This document shows, in pieces, positions 1 through 8,869 of a stretch of DNA of 10,482 bases (its first letter is position 1; each line of letters starts with the position of its first letter). Source of the stretch: Pseudomonadota bacterium (GTDB lineage Bacteria > Pseudomonadota > Gammaproteobacteria > Burkholderiales > Burkholderiaceae_C); assembly GCA_030918015.1 (NCBI GenBank), contig JAUPTP010000034.1, positions 1 through 10,482 of the forward strand, written 5' to 3'. A program made the translations under genes and the position numbers. The notes beneath the pieces were generated by a model, which saw nothing but the letters and a program-made list of their open reading frames with translations, ran no database searches and was not told the DNA's origin.

Positions 1-249
1 TCCACCGGGCTGCTGGCCTTCATCGCGGCCTGGAACGAGTTCCTGTTCGCGCTGACCTTCGTCATCGACAACAACGAGCGCACCGTGCCGGTGTCGATCT
101 CGCTGATCTCCGGCGCCAGCAAGTACGAGATCCCGTGGGGAAAGATCATGGCCGCCTCGGTGCTGGTCACGCTGCCCCTGATCGGTCTGGTGCTGGTGTT
201 CCAGAAGAAGATCGTCTCCGGCCTGACGGCCGGGGCGGTCAAGGGTTGA
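1..249 (+). CDS. aglG: Alpha-glucoside ABC transporter inner-membrane permease, AglG/MalG type (C-terminal fragment)
   Basis: Only the last 82 codons are present; the reading frame is already open at base 1 and ends with TGA at 247-249. The fragment opens with a hydrophobic stretch containing [12 protein letters not shown], the segment that follows the EAA loop in MalG/UgpE-type sugar permeases. It then has a periplasmic-type loop ([11 protein letters not shown]), a last membrane segment ([19 protein letters not shown]) and a short tail ending GLTAGAVKG, the usual end of this family. The EAA loop that contacts the ATPase lies outside the window. The gene stops 23 bp before an alpha-glucosidase that is followed by the ABC ATPase, the permease-glucosidase-ATPase order of rhizobial aglFGAK. 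The family and topology are clear; the substrate (alpha-glucosides such as sucrose, maltose or trehalose) and the symbol are inferred from gene order. Confidence 0.9.
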   Translation, partial: STGLLAFIAAWNEFLFALTFVIDNNERTVPVSISLISGASKYEIPWGKIMAASVLVTLPLIGLVLVFQKKIVSGLTAGAVKG

Positions 250-272
250 ACAAGCCAACGAGGTTTCCCCCC

Positions 273-1922
<1,650 letters not shown>

Positions 1923-1952
1923 TCCCCGCTCCGCTTTCCTCCCGAGACCGCC

Positions 1953-3110
1953 ATGTCCCGCATCGACTTCCAGCAGATCAACAAGCGCTACGCCCCCAAC
2001 CTGCCGCTGACCATCCACGACGCCACGCTGACGATCGGGCAGGGCGAGTTCTGCGTCTTCGTCGGGCCGTCGGGCTGCGGCAAGTCGACGCTGCTGCGCA
2101 TGGTCGCCGGCCTGGAGGACATCACCTCGGGCGAGCTGTCGATCGGCGGGCGGCGCGTCAACGACCTGCCGCCGGCGCAGCGCGGCGTGGCGATGGTGTT
2201 CCAGAGCTATGCGCTCTACCCGCACATGACGGTGCGCGAGAACATGGCCTTCGGCCTGAAGGTGTTCGGCGCCGACAAGGCGGCGATCGAGCAGAAGGTG
2301 AAGAAGGCGGCCGACATCCTGCAGCTCACCCCGCTGCTCGACCGCCTGCCCAAGGCGCTCTCGGGCGGCCAGCGTCAGCGGGTGGCCATCGGCCGCGCGA
2401 TCGTGAAGGAGCCCGACGTCTTCCTGTTCGACGAGCCGCTCTCCAACCTGGATGCGGCGCTGCGGGTGCAGACCCGGCTGGAGATCGCCCGGCTGCACCA
2501 CGACATCGGCCGCGCCAGCATGATCTACGTGACCCACGACCAGGTCGAGGCGATGACGCTGGCCGACAAGATCGTGCTGCTGCGCGCCGGCGAGAAGGTG
2601 CAGACCGAGGGCAGCGTGGCGCAGTTCGGCACGCCGATGGACCTCTACCACCGGCCGCGCAACCTGTTCGTGGCCGAGTTCATCGGCAGCCCGAAGATGA
2701 ACATCCTGCCGGGTCGGATGATCGCCGCCGAGGCCACGCATGCAGTGGTCGACGTGCTGGGCGTGGCGGTCACGGTGGCGGTGGACGCGCGCCGGGCCCG
2801 CGCGGGCGACGCGGTCTCGCTGGGCATCCGGCCCGAGCACCTGCTGCACGGCGAGGCCGAGGGCGCGGCCCTGCCGGTGCGGGTGCGCCACCTCGAGCGC
2901 CTGGGCGAATCGTCGATGCTCTACCTGGATCCGCAGGCGGCGGCCGCCTCCGGCGCGGCGGCCACACTGCCGCTGCTGACGCTGCGCCTCGAGGGCCACG
3001 CGATCCAGACGGCCGGCCAGTCGCTGTGCTTGCGGCTGCGTCCCGAGCAGTGCCATCTGTTCGATGCGGCCGGTCAGGCCTTCGAGCGCACGGTCGCGCT
3101 GCCGGGCTGA
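1953..3110 (+). CDS. aglK: Sugar ABC transporter ATP-binding protein, AglK/MalK/UgpC type
   Basis: A 385-residue ATPase that powers the AglFG permease pair from the cytoplasmic side. All nucleotide-binding elements are present: Walker A GPSGCGKST (38-46), Q-loop Q84 in VFQSYALYPHMT, signature LSGGQRQRVAIGRA (from 136), Walker B FLFDEPLSNLD with D160 and E161, and switch H195 in VTHDQVEAMT. From about residue 240 it has the MalK-type regulatory TOBE region, marked by FIGSPKMNILPG and IRPEH (RPEH at 293-296). The sequence is closest in style to AglK/UgpC/ThuK ATPases. It follows the glucosidase after 30 bp with no recognisable terminator, so the two are probably co-transcribed. The ribosome binding site is weak (CGAG about 6 nt upstream), which fits translational coupling. 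In this family the TOBE domain can receive regulatory signals such as IIA-Glc binding; whether that happens here is unknown. Confidence 0.95.
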   Translation: MSRIDFQQINKRYAPNLPLTIHDATLTIGQGEFCVFVGPSGCGKSTLLRMVAGLEDITSGELSIGGRRVNDLPPAQRGVAMVFQSYALYPHMTVRENMAFGLKVFGADKAAIEQKVKKAADILQLTPLLDRLPKALSGGQRQRVAIGRAIVKEPDVFLFDEPLSNLDAALRVQTRLEIARLHHDIGRASMIYVTHDQVEAMTLADKIVLLRAGEKVQTEGSVAQFGTPMDLYHRPRNLFVAEFIGSPKMNILPGRMIAAEATHAVVDVLGVAVTVAVDARRARAGDAVSLGIRPEHLLHGEAEGAALPVRVRHLERLGESSMLYLDPQAAAASGAAATLPLLTLRLEGHAIQTAGQSLCLRLRPEQCHLFDAAGQAFERTVALPG

Positions 3111-3136
3111 GGGGCGGGCGGGCGCGCAGGCAGGCT

Positions 3137-3151
3137 GCGACAATCTGTCGC
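3137..3151. repeat. Perfect inverted repeat in the gap before the phosphorylase-kinase-like gene
   Basis: GCGACA-ATC-TGTCGC is a perfect 6-bp inverted repeat with a 3-base centre. It lies in the 148-bp gap (3111-3258) between the ATPase gene and the PHK-like gene, 108 bp before the latter's start. It could be an operator, an RNA hairpin, or chance; there is no T-run, so it is not an intrinsic terminator. I see no clear -35/-10 pair and nothing else of note in the gap. Confidence 0.4.
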
Positions 3152-3258
3152 CTGACTCCGACCTGACGGCCGGGGCTGATCGCAGGGTGTGGGCGCGGGC
3201 TGCCAGGGTTCGGGCCCGTTCCTTGCAAGACTGCCGTGACCCGGACGACACGCCCGCC

Positions 3259-6200
3259 ATGACCGATTTCCATCTTCCCCCGTTCTTTCCGCCCCTGGAT
3301 GCCGCTGCCACGGCGGACCCGGCCGCGCGCGCGCGCCTCGAGGAGCTCACCCGCCAGGCGCGCGAGATCATCCTGGCCCGCCAGGACCCGGACACCGGGC
3401 TGCTGCCGGCCAGCACCGCGATCACGGTGCATGGCGACTACACCCACGCCTGGGTGCGCGACAACGTCTACAGCATCATGGCCGTCTGGGCGCTGGGCCA
3501 CGCCTGGCGCGGGCGCGACGCCGCCGAGGCCGAGGCGCTCGACGCGCGGGTGATCCACCTGATGCGCGGTCTGCTCGCGGCGATGATGCGCCAGTCGGCC
3601 AAGGTCGAGCGCTTCAAGCACACCCAGCATCCGCTCGACGCGCTGCACGCCAAGTACTCGACCCGCAGCGGCGAGCCGGTGGTGGGCGATGCCGAGTGGG
3701 GCCATCTGCAGATCGACGCCACCGCGATCTTCCTGCTGATGCTGGTGCAGATGAGCGCCGGCGGCCTGCAGATCGTGCGCTCGCGCGACGAGCTGATGTT
3801 CGTGCAGAACCTGGTCTGGTATCTGGCGCACGCCTGGCGCACGCCCGACTACGGCATCTGGGAGCGCGGCAACAAGCGCAACGACGGCCGCGCCGAGATC
3901 AACGCCAGCTCCGTGGGCATGGCCAAGGCGGCGCTGGAGGTCGCCAGCGGCGCGCGGCTGCTGGCCGACGGCCCCGCCATCCATGTGCCGGCCGAGGCGA
4001 TCGCGCATGCGCGCCACACCCTCGAGAACCTGCTGCCGCGCGAGTCCGAGTCCAAGGAGACCGATGCGGCGCTGCTGTCGATCATCGGTTTTCCGGCCTT
4101 CGCGGTGGGCGACGCCACGCTGGTCGAGCGCACCCGCGCGACCATCGTCGGCCGGCTGCAGGGCCGCTACGGCTGCAAGCGCTTCCTGCGCGACGGCCAC
4201 CAGACGGTGGTGGAGGACCACAGCCGCCTGCACTACGAGCCGGGCGAGCTGCGCCGCTTCGAGCACATCGAGTCGGAGTGGCCGCTGTTCTTCTGCTATC
4301 TGCTGCTCGATGCGGTGCTGCGCGGCGACGAGACCGCCGCGCTCGACTACCGCCAGCGCCTGGAGGCGCTGCAGGTCGAGCAGGGCGGCCAGCGCCTGCT
4401 CCCGGAGCTCTACATCGTGCCGGCCGAGTCGGTCGAGGCCGAGCGCGCCGCGCCGCGCAGCCAGACGCGGGTGCCCAACGACAACGTGCCGCTGGTGTGG
4501 GCGCAGAGCCTCTACCTGGTCGGCGTGCTGCTGCAGGAGCGGCTGGTCTCGCCCGCGGCGCTGCTGCCGCGGGGCCGCCGGCCGGCGTTGCTGGCCGGGC
4601 GGGCGGTGCCGCCGGAGCCGGTGCGCATCCAGGTCGCGCTGCTGGCGGCCGACCGCCTGGTGCAGGCCCGTCTGGCCGCGCACGGCATCGCCTGCCAGAC
4701 GCCCGAGGAGATCGCCCCGGTGCAGCTGCGCTATGCCGAGGACCTCGAGGTGGCGCTGGCCGGCGTCGGCCGCGTCGAGGCGCTGGGCCTGAGCGGACGC
4801 CCGCGCGGGCGCATCGACTGCCTGTCCACCAGCCAGGTCTTCCGCAGCCGCGAGGGCGACGCGGCCGCGCCGCTGACCGTCTTCCTGCCGGCCTTCTACG
4901 GCCGCCAGGGCTTCTACCTGACGCTGGACAACCGGCTGCTGGTCGACGAGCTGCGCGCCGAGCTGGCCACGCTGCGCCGCCACTGGCAGGTGCGCGACCA
5001 GCAGGGCCAGCCGCTGCTGACGCTCCTGGTGGGCGAGCCGATGCTCGAGGCGGGCGGGGCGGATGCGCTGATCGCCTTCCTGCAGTCGCTGCAGGGCGGC
5101 TTGGACGAGCCGGGCGTGCAGGTCGGGCCGCTGGCCGAGCTGCTGCCGCGGGTGCGCTGCAGCACGCTCGACGGCCTCGAGGACCTGGTGGCGGCGGCCC
5201 GGCCGGCGGTCGGGGCCGGCAGCACGCTGGCCCTGCCGGTCGACCTGAACTGGGAGGAGGGGGCCATCCGGCCGCTGACGCCGGCGCGCGCCGCCGCGCT
5301 CGAGCACGAGGAGGACGCGCATGCGCTGCAGCGCCAGCTCGCGCGCAGCCGCAATCCCTACGAGCAGATCGAGATCCTGGGCCTGCTGGTGCGTCGGGGC
5401 GGTGCGCAGTGGGGCACCGAGCGCGGCCTGTCGGTCTGGCAGATGACGCAGGCGCTCTACGAGCGCGCCTGCCGCGAGCGCCACTGGGGCCTGATCCGCC
5501 GCGCCGCCGCGGTGCTCGACGTGCACGACACCGCGCTGGAGGAGGCCATCGCGCAGATCGTCGCGCGCCAGAAGCGCATCGTCGTGGGCCGCAGCTACGG
5601 CGACGGCGCGCTGATCGACCGGCCGCTGCCCAGCGCCGAGATCTTCGAGCGCATCCGCCGCTTCGGCGGCGACGACCCGCGTGCGCGGGTGCTGCTGCAG
5701 GAGGTGGTGCTGCTGCTGGGCACGCTGATCAAGGCCGACGCGCCGCTGCTGCGCGGCACGCTGACCCTGCGCGCCTGGTACCTGATCCTGCTGATCACCG
5801 GCTGGCTGGCGCGCGAGCATGGCCTGACCCAGGCCGAGGGCTTCGATTTCCTGCTCTCGCTCAGCCCGCAGGCCCTGCTGCGCCGGCTGCGCGAGGTGAT
5901 CGCGCACGAGCAGGAGATGGGCCGCAACCTGCTGCGGCTGCAGTCGCTGCACGGCCGGGTCAGCCGCGACGGCGGCCCGCTGGCGCGGGTGCGCTTCCCG
6001 GCCTCGGCCGATCCGGTGCTCGACGATGCGGCGGGCGGCTGGCTGGCCTGGCGCGAGGTGCGCGGCGTCATCACGCGGCTGTCGGATGATTTCCACGCCC
6101 GGGTCTGGGAGGTGCTGCGCCATTTCCCCGGCCTGGTCATCGGCGACCAGCTCGACAGCCGCAACCGGCTCGACAGCCACCTGGCCCGTGCCGACATGAC

Positions 6201-6570
6201 CGCCTCCGAGCGCGGCTTCGCGCTGCAGGTCGACGATCTGCTCAACAAGATCATCGCCCCGGAATACCGCCAGCTCACGATCGAGGCGCTGATCGCGGTC
6301 TCCGACATCGCGCGCGCCAACCCGGATCTGGCCGCCGACGGGCTGCTGGTGATGGATGTGCTGATCGGCATCGCGGTGCGGCTGGGCTGGGAGCAGTCCC
6401 AGCCCGCCCGGGACGAGGACGACGATGCACCGCCGCCCGACTACAACGAGCACAAGGCCGCCGCCTGGCAGGGCTTCTACGCGCTGCCGCCGCACCGGGT
6501 GGCCACGCTGGTGATGGATGCGCTGGCCTTCCTGATGACGCCGGAGACGGCGGAGGCGCAAGCCGCCTGA
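3259..6570 (+). CDS. Bacterial homologue of phosphorylase kinase alpha/beta regulatory subunits, with GH15-like N-terminal domain
   Basis: A 1103-residue protein with no signal peptide or membrane segment. The first ~430 residues form a GH15 (glucoamylase-like) domain as found in eukaryotic phosphorylase kinase alpha and beta: WVRDNVYSIMAVWALG (65-80), WGHLQIDAT (from 147), YGIWERG with E202, NASSVGMAKAAL (from 215), LQGRYGCKRFLRDG (from 300), and LPELY with E383 followed by VWAQSLYLVGVLL. By position E202 and E383 match the catalytic acid and base of GH15 enzymes. The similarity continues past the GH15 part: LSGRPRG, FYLTLDN, RHWGLIR (741-747), a PLPSAEIFE segment and EYRQL (1002-1006) all have counterparts in the animal alpha subunit, from memory. 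The length is near animal PHK-beta (~1090) and shorter than alpha (~1235); the C-terminal CaaX farnesylation motif of the animal subunits is absent. I chose the start at 3259 because homology begins soon after; its ribosome binding site is weak. Its biochemical role in bacteria is unknown: an active alpha-glucosidase or a glucan-sensing regulator are both possible. Confidence 0.88.
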   Translation: MTDFHLPPFFPPLDAAATADPAARARLEELTRQAREIILARQDPDTGLLPASTAITVHGDYTHAWVRDNVYSIMAVWALGHAWRGRDAAEAEALDARVIHLMRGLLAAMMRQSAKVERFKHTQHPLDALHAKYSTRSGEPVVGDAEWGHLQIDATAIFLLMLVQMSAGGLQIVRSRDELMFVQNLVWYLAHAWRTPDYGIWERGNKRNDGRAEINASSVGMAKAALEVASGARLLADGPAIHVPAEAIAHARHTLENLLPRESESKETDAALLSIIGFPAFAVGDATLVERTRATIVGRLQGRYGCKRFLRDGHQTVVEDHSRLHYEPGELRRFEHIESEWPLFFCYLLLDAVLRGDETAALDYRQRLEALQVEQGGQRLLPELYIVPAESVEAERAAPRSQTRVPNDNVPLVWAQSLYLVGVLLQERLVSPAALLPRGRRPALLAGRAVPPEPVRIQVALLAADRLVQARLAAHGIACQTPEEIAPVQLRYAEDLEVALAGVGRVEALGLSGRPRGRIDCLSTSQVFRSREGDAAAPLTVFLPAFYGRQGFYLTLDNRLLVDELRAELATLRRHWQVRDQQGQPLLTLLVGEPMLEAGGADALIAFLQSLQGGLDEPGVQVGPLAELLPRVRCSTLDGLEDLVAAARPAVGAGSTLALPVDLNWEEGAIRPLTPARAAALEHEEDAHALQRQLARSRNPYEQIEILGLLVRRGGAQWGTERGLSVWQMTQALYERACRERHWGLIRRAAAVLDVHDTALEEAIAQIVARQKRIVVGRSYGDGALIDRPLPSAEIFERIRRFGGDDPRARVLLQEVVLLLGTLIKADAPLLRGTLTLRAWYLILLITGWLAREHGLTQAEGFDFLLSLSPQALLRRLREVIAHEQEMGRNLLRLQSLHGRVSRDGGPLARVRFPASADPVLDDAAGGWLAWREVRGVITRLSDDFHARVWEVLRHFPGLVIGDQLDSRNRLDSHLARADMTASERGFALQVDDLLNKIIAPEYRQLTIEALIAVSDIARANPDLAADGLLVMDVLIGIAVRLGWEQSQPARDEDDDAPPPDYNEHKAAAWQGFYALPPHRVATLVMDALAFLMTPETAEAQAA

Positions 6571-6574
6571 GCGG

Positions 6575-6593
6575 CGCCGGGCCTCAGCCGGCG
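6575..6593. repeat. GC-rich hairpin at the convergent gene junction
   Basis: CGCCGG (6575-6580) and CCGGCG (6588-6593) flank a 7-base loop that contains the stop codon of the minus-strand oxidoreductase gene. The two convergent genes are only 13 bp apart. No T-run follows on either strand, so it is not a textbook intrinsic terminator. It might slow polymerase from both sides, or be chance in GC-rich DNA. Confidence 0.3.
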
Positions 6594-7654
6594 TCGAGGT
6601 CGAATCGCAGCGTGCGGCCTTGGGCTGCGCTGCGCACCGCGCAGTCCATCAGCGCCATGACCGCCAGCGCCTCGCGCGGCGGCACCGGGTTGGGCGCCCG
6701 GCCGCGCAGCGCATCGCGGAGGCCGGCGTAGTAGGCGCGGTAGTCGCCGGCCGGGCGCGGGCGTTCGCTCAAGGCGCCGGTGGCGTCGGCCTGCAGCGCG
6801 GGGCGCGCATCCTCGCCCCAGCCGGGCGCGCCGGGCTTCATGCCGGCCTTGAGCTGGTCTTCCTGGATGTCCAGGCCGCTGCACAGCCAGCTGCCGCGGG
6901 TGCCGTGCGCCTCGAAGCGCGGCGCCTGCCAGGCCGCCAGCCGGGTGACGTGCAGCGTGACGCGACGCTGCGCGCCGTAGCCCAGCACCACCTGCGCCCA
7001 GTCGTCCACGCCCTGGCCGCCGTCGCGCAGGCCCGCACGCAGCGCGCAGACCGTCTCGGGCGGGCCGAAGAGCTGCAGCACCTGGTCGACCACATGCGGC
7101 CCCAGGTCATACCAGAGGCCGGCGCCGGGGCCGGGGCGCTCGCGCCAGCGGTCGCGCGGCTCGGGCGAGAAGCGGTCGAAGCGCGAGACCAGCTCGCGCA
7201 CCTCGCCCAGCTCGCCGCTGGCCATGGCCGCGTGCAGGCCAAGGAAATCACCGTCCCAGCGGCGGTTGTGGAAGACGGAGAGCAGCAGTCCGCGCGCCTC
7301 GGCCAGCGCGACCAGGTCCTGCGCCTCGGCCAGCGTCACGGTGAAGGGCTTGTCGATCACCACCGCCTTGCCGGCCAGCAGCGCCGCGCGCGCCAGCGGA
7401 TGGTGGCTGTCGTTGGGCGTGGCGATGACGACCAGATCGATGTCGGGCGCGGTCGCGGCCTTCAGGTAGTCGGGCTCGACCGCCAGGTCGGCACGCCAGG
7501 CACGGACCTTCTGCGCGTCCGACGAGGCCACGCACACCAGCTCCAGCCCCTCGACCGCCTCGATCAGCGGGGCGTGGAAGGTGCGCCCGACATAGCCGAA
7601 GCCGATCAGCGCCACGCGGATCACGGGCAGGGGGGGGCAGCTCGGGGAACTCAT
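6584..7654 (-). CDS. ydgJ: Gfo/Idh/MocA family NAD(P)-dependent oxidoreductase, YdgJ/IolW type
   Basis: A 356-residue cytoplasmic dehydrogenase. The N-terminal Rossmann fold shows IRVALIGFGYVG (GFGYVG at 18-23) and ATPNDSHHPLA. The catalytic Lys lies in DKPFTVT (K102; DKP is a common variant of the family's EKP). The C-terminal GFO_IDH_MocA domain has SVFHNRRWDGDF (126-137), DRWRE, and GPHVVDQ (185-191) with H187 as probable catalytic/substrate-binding residue. The whole pattern, including FHAPLI, HNRRWD and YYAGLRDAL, is that of E. coli YdgJ and B. subtilis IolW (YvaA, a scyllo-inositol dehydrogenase). A cyclitol or sugar substrate is therefore plausible but not proven. The ATG at 7654 has GGAG 10 nt upstream. 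It is convergent with the PHK-like gene and lies downstream of the porin gene in the same direction, but behind a strong terminator. Confidence 0.9.
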   Translation of the reverse strand: MSSPSCPPLPVIRVALIGFGYVGRTFHAPLIEAVEGLELVCVASSDAQKVRAWRADLAVEPDYLKAATAPDIDLVVIATPNDSHHPLARAALLAGKAVVIDKPFTVTLAEAQDLVALAEARGLLLSVFHNRRWDGDFLGLHAAMASGELGEVRELVSRFDRFSPEPRDRWRERPGPGAGLWYDLGPHVVDQVLQLFGPPETVCALRAGLRDGGQGVDDWAQVVLGYGAQRRVTLHVTRLAAWQAPRFEAHGTRGSWLCSGLDIQEDQLKAGMKPGAPGWGEDARPALQADATGALSERPRPAGDYRAYYAGLRDALRGRAPNPVPPREALAVMALMDCAVRSAAQGRTLRFDLDAG

Positions 7655-7664
7655 GAAATGCGCG

Positions 7665-7668
7665 CTCC
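7665..7668 (-). promoter_or_regulatory. Ribosome binding site of the oxidoreductase gene
   Basis: GGAG on the minus strand, with a 10-nt spacer to the ATG at 7654. It begins 4 nt after the T-run of the preceding terminator, so there is no room for a separate promoter between terminator and gene. Confidence 0.6.
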
Positions 7669-7672
7669 AATG

Positions 7673-7704
7673 AAAAAAGGTGAGCTCTCGTCGAAGAGCT
7701 CACC
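7673..7704 (-). terminator. Strong rho-independent terminator after the porin gene
   Basis: On the minus strand GGTGAGCTCT, loop TCGACG, AGAGCTCACC, then six T (7678-7673): a perfect 10-bp stem with an uninterrupted T-run. The plus strand lacks a T-run, so it acts on leftward transcription, ending the porin message about 100 nt after its stop codon. It lies directly in front of the ribosome binding site of the oxidoreductase gene, so it could also act as a leader attenuator for that gene. Confidence 0.88.
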
Positions 7705-7705
7705 C

Positions 7706-7735
7706 AAGAAAGGGTGGCAGCACTCTATGCCACCC
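7706..7735 (-). terminator. Second, weaker terminator-like hairpin upstream of the strong one
   Basis: On the minus strand GGGTGGCA, loop TAGAGTGC, TGCCACCC, then TTTCTT: a perfect 8-bp stem with an interrupted T-run. It stands one base before the strong terminator, so the pair forms a tandem. Because its tail is imperfect it may be only an RNA stem protecting the 3' end. Confidence 0.55.
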
Positions 7736-7740
7736 CCTCA

Positions 7741-7761
7741 GGACCACACAAACCGTGGACC
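7741..7761. repeat. Imperfect hairpin in the porin 3' untranslated region
   Basis: GGACCAC (7741-7747) and GTGGACC (7755-7761) can pair at six of seven positions around a 7-base loop. It is one of a row of stems after the porin gene. Weak on its own. Confidence 0.3.
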
Positions 7762-7780
7762 CCGAAAGTGCTGCAGCGCA

Positions 7781-7798
7781 GCGCCCCGATCGGGGCGC
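7781..7798. repeat. 18-bp perfect palindrome just after the porin stop codon
   Basis: GCGCCCCGATCGGGGCGC is a perfect palindrome ending 7 bp beyond the porin stop codon at 7806-7808. As RNA it can form a 7-bp GC stem with a GATC loop. No T-run follows. It may stabilise the porin mRNA 3' end; a DNA-binding role is also possible. Confidence 0.5.
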
Positions 7799-7805
7799 CG
7801 GCCGA

Positions 7806-8711
7806 TCAGAAGGCGTAGTTGATGCGCACGCGGCCGGTGATGCGAGCGTCGCCGTCGGCGCCGGTGCCGGTGGCCTTGCTGTAGGCCAGGGCCGGGGTGA
7901 TGGTGGCGCCGGTGTTGAACAGCGGCACGCTGTAGGCGACGTAGACGTTGTTTTCCTTGATGGAGCCGCCGCCGGCGACGTCATTGCGGTCGTAGATGTA
8001 GCCGACACCCGCAGCACCGATCGTGGCGTTCAGGCCGACGCTCGAGCCCTTCAGGTCGGCGACCTTGCCGGCGTTGTAGCTCAGGTTCAGCGCCGCGCCC
8101 GACAGGGTGGTGCCGACGGTCACGCCGCCGCCACGGATCTTCTGGCCGTCCGGGGTCTTGCCGCTGTCGATGCCGGCCTTGAAGGTGAAGCCGTCGATCG
8201 AGTAGGAGACCACCGGACGCACGGCTGCATTCTTGTGCGCGGCGATGACGCCCAGCTCGACCGCCAGACCACCCCCGGCGTTCAGGGTCAGTGCGGCGTG
8301 GGCGGTGCCGTCACCGTAGGCATCGTTGTTGCCGAAGCGGCCGCGCAGCATGTTGCGGTAGCCGGCGGCGCCGTCGTCCTCGACCACGGTGTCCTTGCCG
8401 ACCGGGAAGATGTCGGCGGCTTCGAAGCGGCCCAGCTTCAGGTCGCCCGAGGCGTTGCCGAACTGCGCCCACATGTCGTCGACGCCCGCGGTGCCGTCCT
8501 TCTTGGCCAGGAAGCTGGCGCGGCCGGCCACGAAGCCGTCGGTGCCCGCCTTGCCGGCGGCGTTGAACTCGACGCGGCCGCCCTGGGTGGCGCCGCGACC
8601 CAGGTTGCGGTAGTCGGTGTCCAGCTCGATGTTGGCGTCAAAGGTCGCGGCGAACGCCGGGGCGGCGAACAGGGCGGCGATGGCCAGGGCAGCTTGCGTC
8701 TTGCGGATCAT
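7806..8711 (-). CDS. Outer-membrane beta-barrel porin (general or carbohydrate porin)
   Basis: A 301-residue exported protein. Residues 1-21 are a signal peptide: positive MIRKTQ, hydrophobic ALAIAALFAAP and an AFA cleavage site before ATFDANIELD. The mature part (~280 residues) is a run of alternating polar/hydrophobic strands with Gly- and Asp-rich turns, for example VEFNAAGKAG, DLKLGRFEAADIFPVG and LNLSYNAGKVADLKG. The chain ends in RVRINYAF, with the C-terminal Phe needed for barrel assembly by BAM. It is smaller than the usual ~350-residue Burkholderiales trimeric porins. I chose the ATG at 8711 because a strong AGAGGAG lies 7 nt upstream and the signal peptide starts there; an open frame further upstream has no such support. 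A sugar-uptake role is suggested by the nearby agl operon and a LacI-type operator upstream, but not by any specificity motif I can name. Confidence 0.85.
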   Translation of the reverse strand: MIRKTQAALAIAALFAAPAFAATFDANIELDTDYRNLGRGATQGGRVEFNAAGKAGTDGFVAGRASFLAKKDGTAGVDDMWAQFGNASGDLKLGRFEAADIFPVGKDTVVEDDGAAGYRNMLRGRFGNNDAYGDGTAHAALTLNAGGGLAVELGVIAAHKNAAVRPVVSYSIDGFTFKAGIDSGKTPDGQKIRGGGVTVGTTLSGAALNLSYNAGKVADLKGSSVGLNATIGAAGVGYIYDRNDVAGGGSIKENNVYVAYSVPLFNTGATITPALAYSKATGTGADGDARITGRVRINYAF

Positions 8712-8718
8712 GTCTTGA

Positions 8719-8725
8719 CTCCTCT
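8719..8725 (-). promoter_or_regulatory. Strong ribosome binding site of the porin gene
   Basis: AGAGGAG on the minus strand with a 7-nt spacer to the ATG at 8711. It decides the start codon against an in-frame extension upstream and suggests high expression, as expected for a major porin. Confidence 0.85.
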
Positions 8726-8811
8726 TTCGTTGCGGGTGCGGTCGTTGGCGGTGTTCGCTCTCGACCTGGGGTAATGAACAGTAACGATGTCGAACCTTGG
8801 GTTTGCCTGCG

Positions 8812-8828
8812 GTTAACCCTTGGTTAAC
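8812..8828. promoter_or_regulatory. 17-bp perfect dyad, candidate operator of the porin gene
   Basis: GTTAACC-CTT-GGTTAAC is a perfect 7-bp inverted repeat around a 3-base centre, about 100 bp upstream of the porin start. The AT-rich half-sites stand out in a GC-rich genome. I do not recognise the regulator. Confidence 0.45.
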
Positions 8829-8839
8829 TGATTTTGTTG

Positions 8840-8867
8840 TTATTAGGCGACTTTTGCGTTGAGTCCA
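8840..8867 (-). promoter_or_regulatory. Weak sigma-70-like promoter candidate for the porin
   Basis: TGGACT (8867-8862) and TAATAA (8845-8840) on the minus strand are 16 bp apart. Matches to consensus are only partial (4/6 and 3/6). If real, transcription would start near 8833 and the 17-bp dyad would lie just downstream of it, where a repressor could block initiation. Other promoters in this region are possible. Confidence 0.25.
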
Positions 8868-8869
8868 TT

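Noticed and set aside
2770..6561. Open reading frame of about 1260 codons on the minus strand, antisense to the PHK-like gene
   Set aside because: High GC with GC-rich third positions leaves antisense frames free of stops. The translation is low-complexity (rich in Arg, Gln, Ala, Leu) with no recognisable domain, while the plus strand encodes a clearly conserved protein.
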